In this document: positions 57,296 through 64,000 of the stretch, in pieces | Layout: each line of letters opens with the position of its first letter | How positions within the stretch are numbered: position 1 is the stretch's first letter | NCBI GenBank assembly: GCA_963696545.1 | Contig: CAVOKQ010000012.1 | Coordinates: forward strand, 62,001 to 126,000 | DNA length: 64,000 bases | Direction: 5' to 3' | From: RPQJ01 sp963696545 | Lineage (GTDB): Bacteria; Pseudomonadota; Gammaproteobacteria; Steroidobacterales; Steroidobacteraceae | Program-made: the position numbers and the translations under genes | Notes under the pieces: model-generated | Database searches by the model: none | Seen by the model: only the letters and a program-made list of their open reading frames with translations | What the model was told of the DNA's origin: nothing

Positions 57296-59928
57296 CCAAG
57301 ATGCGCGAACCGACGACACAGATGGGCAGCGCCGAACTGCGCGCCGCGTTCCTCGAATTCTTCAAGGGCAACGGCCACACCGTCGTGCCGTCGAGCTCGC
57401 TGGTGCCGGGCAACGACCCGACGCTGCTGTTCACGAACGCCGGCATGGTCCAGTTCAAGGACGTGTTCCTCGGCAAGGACCACCGCAACTACGTCCGGGC
57501 GGCGAGTTCGCAGCGCTGCGTGCGCGCGGGCGGCAAGCACAACGACCTCGAGAACGTCGGCTACACCGCGCGCCACCACACGTTCTTCGAGATGCTCGGC
57601 AACTTCAGCTTCGGCGACTACTTCAAGCGCGAGGCGATCCGCTACGCGTGGGACTTCATCACCGGCACGCTCGGCATTCCGCCGGAGCGCCTGTGGGTCA
57701 CCGTGTACGAGGAGGACGACGGCGCCGCGGAGATCTGGCTGAAGGAGATCGGCGTCGACCCGGGCCGCTTCACGCGCATGGGCATGAAGTCCAACTTCTG
57801 GGCGATGGGCGACACCGGTCCCTGCGGGCCCTGCACCGAGATCTTCTACGACCACGGCCCCGGCATCGAAGGCGGTCCGCCGGGCTCGCCGAACGAGGAC
57901 GGCGACCGCTACGTCGAGATCTGGAACCTCGTGTTCATGCAGTTCGACCGCTCGGCGGACGGCAAGATGACGCCGCTGCCGAAGCCGTCGGTCGACACCG
58001 GCATGGGCCTCGAGCGCATCGCCGCCGTGATGCAGGGCGTGCACAGCAACTACGACATCGACCTGTTCCGGCACCTGATCGTCGCCGCGGCGCGGCTCAC
58101 CGGCGCGCACGGACCCGAAGTCGAGCTCGCTGCGCGTGATTGCCGACCACATCCGCGCCTGCTCGTTCCTGGTCGCCGACGGCGTGCTGCCGTCGAACGA
58201 GGGCCGCGGCTACGTGCTGCGCCGCATCATCCGTCGCGCGATCCGCCACGGCTTCATGCTCGGCCAGCGCGAGCCGTTCTTCCACGCGCTGGTGCCGGTG
58301 CTCGACGAGGAGATGGGCGCGGCCTACCCGGAGCTTCGCACCCAGCGCGCGCACATCGAGCGCGTGCTGCGCCAGGAGGAGGAGCGCTTCGCCGAGACGC
58401 TCGCGCAGGGCATGGCGCTGCTCGACGGCGCGATCGGCAAGCTCGCGGGCAAGCAGATCCCGGGCGAGACCGTATTCAAGCTCTACGACACTTACGGCTT
58501 CCCGCTCGACCTCACGAACGACATCGCGCGCGAGCGCGGCCTGACGATCGACGAGGCCGGTTTCGAGGCTGCGATGGAGGGCCAGCGCACGCGCGCCCGT
58601 GCGGCGAGCAAGTTCGGCGTCGACCTGCGCGCCGACATGAAGGTCGAGGGCCAGTCGAAGTTCACGGGCTACGACAGCGAGCAGGGCAGCGGCCGCGTCG
58701 TGGAGATCTTCCGCGGCAAGGAGCCGGTGCAGGAACTGCGCGCTGGCGACGAAGGGCAGGTGGTGCTCGACGCAACGCCGTTCTACGCCGAGAGCGGTGG
58801 CCAGGTCGGCGACCGCGGCGTGCTCGCGGCGGGCGGCGCGCGATTCGTCGTCGCGGACACGCAGAAGCTCGGCGAGGCGCACGTGCACGTCGGCCGGCTC
58901 GAACGGCGCGCTGCGAGTCGGGCGACACGGTCGACGGCCGAGGTCGACCGCGCGACTGCGCCAGGCCACGCGGCTCAACCACACGGCCACGCACCTGCTG
59001 CACGCGGCGCTGCGCAAGGTGCTCGGCACGCACGTCACGCAGAAGGGCTCGCTGGTGTCGCCGGAGCGGCTGCGCTTCGACTTCGCGCACTACTCGGCCG
59101 TGACGCCGGACGAGCTCGCGCGAGATCGAGCGGCTGGTGAACGCCGAGATCCGCGCGAACGCCGAGGCCGAGACGCGCGTCATGACCTTCGACGAGGCCG
59201 TGGCCGCCGGCGCCATGGCGCTGTTCGGCGAAAAGTACGGCGACGACGTGCGCGTGCTGCGGGTCGGCGATTTCTCGACCGAGCTGTGCGGCGGCACGCA
59301 CGTCGAGCGCGCCGGCGACATCGGCCTGTTCAAGGTCGTCAGCGAGGGCGGCATCGCCGCCGGCGTGCGCCGCATCGAGGCCGTGACCGGCGAGGCGCAT
59401 TCGATTTCATGGTCGAAACGGACCACCGGCTGCGCAATGTCGCCGGCGTGCTGCAAGGCGACGCGCGACGATGTCGAGGACAAGGTCCGCCAGCTCGTCG
59501 AGCGCAGCCGACGCCTCGAGAAGGAGATCTCGCAGCTCAAGGACAAGCTCGCCACCGGGCAGGGCTCGTGACCTTGCTGCCGATGCTGAGACCATCGGTG
59601 GCATGCAAAGTCGTCGCCACGAATCGTCGACGGAGCCGATGCGCCGGCGCTGCGCAATGCCGTGGATCAGCTGAAAAACAAGCTCGGCAGCGCTGTCGTC
59701 GTGCTCGGCTCGGTCGATGCGGACGGTAAGGTGCTGCTGGTTGCGGGCGTCACGCCGGACATGACCGCGAAGGTCAAGGCCGGCGAACTCGTGAATCTCG
59801 TTGCGCAGCAGGTGGGCGGCAAGGGCGGCGGCCGGCCGGATTTCGCGCAGGCCGGTGGCACCGATCCGGAGAAACTCGACGCGGCGCTCGAGAGTGTCGG
59901 CGGATGGCTGCGGGAGCGCCTGGGCTGA
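57292..59928 (+). CDS. alaS: Alanyl-tRNA synthetase (many indels)
   Basis: Charges tRNA-Ala; class II synthetase with editing domain. From 57292 to about 58110 the frame is clean (FTNAGMVQFKDVFLG, ARHHTFFEMLGNFSFGDYFK, DTGPCGPCTEIFYDHG). Later parts lie in all three frames: SLRVIADHIRACSFL, LNHTATHLLHAALRKVLG with zinc-binding HTATH, ELCGGTHV and GGGRPDFAQAGGTDP at the end. About ten single-base insertions and one deletion, net nine bases, would restore about 875 residues, the normal AlaRS length. Since the gene is essential, sequence error is far likelier than decay. Confidence 0.93.
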
Positions 59929-60183
59929 CGCTGTCCTGGGCGCGCTGGACCACGTAGATTGGCCGAAACTGCCTAGTCGACTTGATGACTTTTTGCTGGT
60001 CGCGCGGTATCTTTGCCCGTCGCGGATGGGGTGCCGAAAATCAGCGCCGGTCCGCGCGGGTGGTGGGCAGCATCGGTGGCGCGAGGAACAACAATTACGC
60101 CATGCTGTCGTATCTTGTGATGCGATCAGGGACATCCGAGCGCATCAGCGTTGGCATGCAGGCCGTCTGGCCAGGAGACCAGG

Positions 60184-60408
60184 ATGTTGATTCTCACGCG
60201 CCGCGTGGGTGAGACGGTCATGATCGGGAACGAAGTGACCGTCACCGTGCTCGGTGTCAAGGGCAACCAGGTTCGCGTCGGCGTCAATGCGCCGCGCGAC
60301 GTGGCCGTGCACCGGGAAGAGATTTACGAGCGCATCAAGCGCGAAGAGATGGATGGCGGTTCCGCCCGGCCCGGCAAGGCCGGCGACGAGCGGGATTCGT
60401 TCACGTGA
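60184..60408 (+). CDS. csrA: Carbon storage regulator CsrA
   Basis: A 74-residue mRNA-binding dimer that blocks or shields ribosome sites at GGA motifs. The core MLILTRRVGETVMIGN and VGVNAPRDVAVHREEIYERI are canonical; the last 15 residues are variable. Upstream AGGAGA serves as its ribosome site. Position between alaS and tRNA-Ser(GCU)-tRNA-Arg matches the E. coli alaS-csrA-serV-argV order. Confidence 0.97.
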   Translation: MLILTRRVGETVMIGNEVTVTVLGVKGNQVRVGVNAPRDVAVHREEIYERIKREEMDGGSARPGKAGDERDSFT

Positions 60409-60417
60409 CTTCGGGTG

Positions 60418-60434
60418 CCCGGCCTTCGGCCGGG
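60418..60434 (+). terminator. Hairpin after csrA
   Basis: CCCGGCC-TTC-GGCCGGG forms a seven-base GC stem ten bases after the csrA stop. No U-tract follows, so it may end transcription only weakly or stabilise the mRNA. Confidence 0.45.
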
Positions 60435-60525
60435 TCGGGGTCCCGACGTCAGTCCGTTCTGATAGCCCCTGTCCGGCTTTACGCCGGCCCGCCGGGCCGC
60501 TATCCTTCGCGGCTCTCTGCAGACC

Positions 60526-60616
60526 GGAGAGATGGCCGAGTGGTCGAAGGCGCGCCCCTGCTAAGGGCGTAAGGGTCAAAAGCCCTTCGAGGGTTCGAAT
60601 CCCTCTCTCTCCGCCA
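60526..60616 (+). tRNA. tRNA-Ser(GCU)
   Basis: A 91-base gene with encoded CCA. The acceptor stem GGAGAGA pairs with TCTCTCC. The anticodon loop CTGCTAA gives anticodon GCT. A long variable arm (TAAGGGTCAAAAGCCCTTC) and the T-loop GGTTCGAATCC are typical of serine tRNA. Confidence 0.97.
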
Positions 60617-60637
60617 GTACAATTCGCGTCGGTTTAC

Positions 60638-60714
60638 GCGCCCGTAGCTCAGTTGGATAGAGTGTCTGGCTACGAACCAGAAGGTCGGGAGTTCGAATCT
60701 CTCCGGGCGCGCCA
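60638..60714 (+). tRNA. tRNA-Arg(ACG)
   Basis: A 77-base gene with encoded CCA. The acceptor stem GCGCCCG pairs with CGGGCGC. The anticodon loop CTACGAA gives ACG, normally edited to ICG by TadA. The T-loop is GTTCGAATC. It follows tRNA-Ser by 21 bases, as serV-argV in E. coli. Its last 19 bases recur at 60907-60925. Confidence 0.97.
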
Positions 60715-60716
60715 GT

Positions 60717-60760
60717 GAAACGGAAAGGGGTCCCTCGTCGGAGGGGGCCTTTTTCGTTTC
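60717..60760 (+). terminator. Rho-independent terminator of the tRNA operon
   Basis: GAAACGGAAAGGGGTCCCTC pairs with GAGGGGGCCTTTTTCGTTTC around a GTCG loop, with a run of T in the descending arm. It lies two bases after the tRNA-Arg CCA. Confidence 0.88.
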
Positions 60761-60925
60761 ACGTCTACCGGTGAGACGTTAGGGACTCCCGACGTCGTCG
60801 GGAGGTCGACTACCGCGCGCCAGCGCGGTAGGACGTTGCCGATTCGTGGCAACGGAGCGCATCGGCAACGGCCCCAGCGGGGTCGCCAGTAGCGAAGCGG
60901 GGCGACAATCTCTCCGGGCGCGCCA
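60761..60925. repeat. Hairpin-rich tract ending in a copy of the tRNA-Arg 3' end
   Basis: Several small inverted repeats follow one another: TACCGCGC/GCGCGGTA, CGTTGCC/GGCAACG and CGTTGCCGAT/ATCGGCAACG, with others around them. At 60907-60925 the 19 bases AATCTCTCCGGGCGCGCCA repeat the 3' end of the tRNA-Arg gene exactly, 211 bases downstream of it. It may be an att-like site or the remnant of a second tRNA-Arg copy. No gene is visible. Confidence 0.75.
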
Positions 60926-60951
60926 CCGGACCGCTGTGGAGGTGGCGCTCT

Positions 60952-62488
60952 TCAGTATCCGCTTCGGCAGTAGGTCTGCTCGCTGGCCTGGATCTCCTGC
61001 GTCCGGTCGATCTGGGCATACGGATCCGGGAGCCCGTTCTCGAAGTGGTACTTGGGTACCGATTCCGCGCCGTAGACCTGCGGCACCGGCAAGGTACCAA
61101 AGTCCAGCACCTCGGCGCGCCGCTGCGTGATCTTGCGGCTGCCGGCGTAGGCGCTGATCACCATGCCGTCGAACGAGAACGTTAGCTGCTCTCCCAGGCT
61201 GCCGATGTCGGCAACGTGATTGCGGACGCTCCTCATCGCGCAGTCGACGGTGTCGTCAGATACGGGGAAGTGCGTGGCCACGGTGAGCTGCGGACGCGGA
61301 TCGATCTGGCTCAGCAGGTACCCGAAGGCACCCTGCGGCGTGTGTGAACTGTCCTGCACTGCGATCGCCCGGTCCACGGAGTTCGTCCCAGAGCTGGTTG
61401 GCTCCGCGCGGGAGCGGCCTCGGCAGGTGCTGTGCCTGCATGGCCCAGATCTCGGCGGGGACCACCATCTCGTGGATCAAGACCGTTACACCGCGACCGG
61501 CGTTCTTCGCCTGCTCGATGCTGATCCTTTCCGGCTTCGTGTCGCCCGAGAAGATCATCGACAGGCCGTTCCATTCGAGCTTGTAGGCGATCGACCCTTT
61601 GCGGCAGTGGATGACGGGGAAGTGCGTGATCTTCACGCCCGTCTCCTTGTTGTCGTATGCAACGCCGCCCACTTTACTCCAGTCGAGCTCGATCGGGACC
61701 ATCGCGTACGCATCGCCCCATGGGTCGTCCGAGACAGCCGCCGGCATCAGCGGCAAGCCCCACTTCTCCTTGATCTCTCTCGCGGTGGGGTAGGGCGCAG
61801 TGTAGGTGGTTGGCTGGAAGCTGAAGCTCTCGGTGTGCCACCGCAGCGCGTCGCGGAGGTGGCTGGAGTAGGCCGTCGTGCCGTCGTCGTAAAGCTGATG
61901 CGGCGCTTTCGGATTCGGGACACCTGACGGACCCGGTCCCCAGATGTACAGCGGCGAAAGCCGGTCCGACGCGGGGCCGAAGCAGTAGACGTGCGTCACG
62001 TCGCTCAAGTGATCACCGTGCAGATGGGTGAGGAAAATCTTGTCCATCCTGCCGAAGCCCACTTCCATCGCGCCATAGTTCGCAACGACGCCCGTACCGC
62101 AGTCGAACACGAACTGGTCCTTCGCACGTTTCCGGACCGGGTCCCAGCCGACTTCGACGAAGATGCTCATCATCTGCTGCACCCGTCGCGTTGGCGGGAT
62201 GGTCGATCCCATGAAGCTGATCCGCATCTCGTCCGGCTCGAGCGGCGGGTAGTTTGCCGAGAGGAAACCGCCTCGGTCCTGGTAATACTTCAATCCGGGC
62301 AGCTGCTTCTGGAAGTACGAATATCGCTGCCGATCCGCCTCGTCCGCCGGCGGATAGCAGTTGCCTTCGCAACCGAGCGCAGCGCGCGCCTCGCCGGGTT
62401 CGAGCATTGTCCCGGTGATAGCGAACCCTCCGATGGCTGCGCCGGAATTCTTCAACAGGTCTCGTCGTGTCAATCCGCGGGGTGCCAC
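60952..62488 (-). CDS. Tat-exported metallo-beta-lactamase-fold hydrolase (one frameshift)
   Basis: About 511 residues. The N-terminus has a twin-arginine signal, LTRRDLLKNSGAAIGGFAI. The MBL zinc motif is FLTHLHGDHLSD with further ligands FPVIHCRKGS and MIFSGDTKPE. The overall pattern recalls RNase Z/arylsulfatase-like hydrolases that act in the periplasm; substrate unknown. The frame breaks near 61384, where an extra base separates NQLWD from NSVDRAIAVQDSSHTPQG. GTG at 62488 is preferred because GGGAGGG lies just upstream. Confidence 0.82.
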
Positions 62489-62609
62489 GTGGATTCCCTC
62501 CCGTGCAGCTGAAGAACGCAATCAACGCTAGGCTTCCGGTAGTTGCCCGACAATCGTGAACATGAGCGGCCCGGCGCTCGATCGAATGAGGAGCGGCACT
62601 GCGTTGCTG

Positions 62610-63263
62610 TCAAGCCAGCCAGCGGCGGAACCACTGCCGCGCCAGGATGGCCACCTGTTCGAGGGTGCCCGGCTCCTCGAACAGGTGGGTTGCCCCGGGA
62701 ACGATCTCGAGTTGCGCCTCGCATTGCAGGAGTCGCAGCGCTTGCTCGTTCAACTCAATGACAACGGGATCCTTTGAGCCGACGATCAGCAGTGTCGGCG
62801 CGGTCACGCGGGGCAGGGCAGCGCCGGCGAGGTCCGGGCGCCCGCCCCTCGACACGATCGCGTGTACTTCGCTGCCGACGCTCGCAGCAAGCGCGGCCGC
62901 GGCGCCCGTGCTTGCGCCAAAGTAGCCCGCCCTGAGGTTGGTGGCCCAGTCCTGGCTGCCGAGCCAGCGGGTTGCGCCGGACAGGCGCCGCGTGAGCAGG
63001 TCGATGTCGAATCGCAGGCTCGCATCCCTCCGGTCACGTACTTCTTCCTCGGCTGTCAGCAGGTCGAACAGCAAGGTTCCTAGCCCGCCCTCCACAATCT
63101 GACTCGCGACGTAACGGTTACGGGTGCTGAAGCGGCTGCTGCCGCTGCCGTGGGCAAACAGCACGATGCCGCGCGCGTCGGGGGGCAGAACCACATCGCC
63201 CTGCAGCGCCGCGTCGCCTGTGTCGATAGCTGCTGGGAACGACCGGACTTTCACTCGCGTCAT
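62610..63263 (-). CDS. Alpha/beta hydrolase, dienelactone-hydrolase-like
   Basis: A 217-residue cytoplasmic hydrolase. The strand and turn GIVLFAHGSGSSRFSTRN holds the oxyanion loop, GYFGASTGAAAAL has the nucleophile Ser, and LLIVGSKDPVV and GATHLFEEPG give the likely Asp and His. Such proteins often lie next to phosphoribosyltransferase genes and cleave esters or lactones. Its start overlaps the end of the RNase Z-like gene, so both belong to one transcript. Confidence 0.85.
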   Translation of the reverse strand: MTRVKVRSFPAAIDTGDAALQGDVVLPPDARGIVLFAHGSGSSRFSTRNRYVASQIVEGGLGTLLFDLLTAEEEVRDRRDASLRFDIDLLTRRLSGATRWLGSQDWATNLRAGYFGASTGAAAALAASVGSEVHAIVSRGGRPDLAGAALPRVTAPTLLIVGSKDPVVIELNEQALRLLQCEAQLEIVPGATHLFEEPGTLEQVAILARQWFRRWLA

Positions 63264-64000
63264 GTGGTTAACCCTCGAAATGCGGCCCTGGCCTCGCTGA
63301 CAAGCGCAGTGCCGCAGTCGACGTAGCGAGGCGAGAAATGGAACAGCGCGATTTCGCGCGCGCCGGAGTCCCTTGCGATCGAGCCGGCCTGCCTTGCAGT
63401 CAGGTGACTCTTGCGCTGCGCCTCATCGGCGTCGCGCTCGAGAAACGTAGCCTCGATGAACAGCAAGTCTGCGTCCGCGGCGAGTCGACAAATGCGTTCA
63501 AAGTTGCTGGCATGACCTGCGACATCCGAGACGTAGGCGATCTTCTGGCCCGATACGCAATGCATGGCCGCCTGCCGCAACAGTCCGAGCGGCAGCTGCT
63601 TTTCGCTCATCCCGGCGCCTTCGCGCCATCTGGCCGTGACCGGAGTGGCATCTGGCGCTCCGTCGATGATTGCGCGCTTTGCGTCTCTCAGCCAGGCACC
63701 CGGCGCCAGGCCGAGCTCCGCGAGGCGATTGGGCCACACGTTGACGTGCATCGCTTCCTGGAGAGCGAACCCCAGGCACGGTACGCCGTGGTCAAGCACC
63801 GCGCAGCGCACCTGCAGCGCAGGCTCGTCGAGCAGCACGCCGTCGTGCAGTTCGCTCGCATCGCCGTCGCGGCGCAGGAAGCGTTCGCGTGAGCTGAAGC
63901 TGGCCCGGCGGAGATGCGAGCCGTCGGCCGACACCTCGCAGGCGGTGATGGCCAGGTCGACGCTGTAGTTTTCGACGAGGTTCCAGGTGAACGACGCGAG
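63260..64000 (-). CDS. RNase Z-like metallo-beta-lactamase protein, C-terminal part
   Basis: The frame is open to the right edge, giving 246 residues of a longer protein. It includes NLVENYSVDLAITACEV, VRCAVLDHGVPCLGFAL, KIAYVSDVAGHASNFERI, LLFIEATFLERDADEAQ and the terminal His ligand region EIALFHFSPRY. This matches RNase Z/ElaC-type hydrolases that process tRNA 3' ends or other phosphodiesters. The HxHxDH motif lies beyond the window. The stop overlaps the hydrolase start by four bases. Confidence 0.85.
   Translation of the reverse strand, partial: LASFTWNLVENYSVDLAITACEVSADGSHLRRASFSSRERFLRRDGDASELHDGVLLDEPALQVRCAVLDHGVPCLGFALQEAMHVNVWPNRLAELGLAPGAWLRDAKRAIIDGAPDATPVTARWREGAGMSEKQLPLGLLRQAAMHCVSGQKIAYVSDVAGHASNFERICRLAADADLLFIEATFLERDADEAQRKSHLTARQAGSIARDSGAREIALFHFSPRYVDCGTALVSEARAAFRGLTT

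Noticed and set aside
57292..59928. alaS as a pseudogene
   Set aside because: All conserved motifs are present across frames, the corrected length is normal and the gene is essential; sequence errors explain it better.

Overview
The window is a GC-rich chromosomal segment (roughly two-thirds G+C by eye) from a gammaproteobacterium. The best evidence is gene order: pncC-thpR-recA-recX-alaS-csrA-tRNA-Ser(GCU)-tRNA-Arg(ACG), bamD divergent from rluD-pgeF with clpB nearby, and fmdB-DUF502-aspS. All are familiar gammaproteobacterial neighbourhoods. An alpha-methylacyl-CoA racemase with a short-chain dehydrogenase, an RND pump, and frequent GTG and TTG starts suggest an environmental lineage near Xanthomonadales, Nevskiales or Steroidobacterales; that placement is inference.

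Layout: 1-2984 holds the end of an M32 carboxypeptidase, ttcA, a pair of palindromic repeats and an amino-acid permease. 3078-8279 is a tightly overlapping cluster: a phosphatase fused to a degenerate ADP-ribosylglycohydrolase, a zinc metallopeptidase, an ATP-grasp ligase and an MscS channel. 8284-16284 carries small zinc-ribbon, envelope and lipoprotein genes, def, an M49-type peptidase and a pirin. 16301-23083 has two very large proteins, a DUF3683 FAD/Fe-S oxidoreductase and a GH17-GT2 glucan synthase. 23193-31674 has an outer-membrane barrel joined to bamD, rluD, pgeF, a ZIP transporter, small membrane proteins and clpB. 31705-32054 is a second repeat pair. 32116-37745 runs from fmdB to the lipid-type racemase. 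37772-43570 is an RND efflux operon, followed by mutS. 46844-51774 is a trehalose module, otsB-GH15-otsA, divergent from a LysR regulator. 52870-54520 has a DUF4136 lipoprotein and two Spy-like paralogues. 54605-60714 is the recA/alaS/csrA/tRNA block. 60952-64000 holds a Tat-exported metallo-hydrolase, an alpha/beta hydrolase and an RNase Z-like gene cut by the window edge.

Many conserved genes, including clpB and alaS, are interrupted by single-base indels. alaS alone needs about eleven corrections. A recurring form is an extra G between C and A. I treat these as errors of the sequence and annotate the genes as intact. The most interesting biology is the pseudo-ADP-ribosylglycohydrolase cluster and the four palindromic elements, which share a conserved core but have unrelated self-complementary arms. 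The bamD/barrel join and a duplicated tRNA-Arg 3' end also deserve a look.
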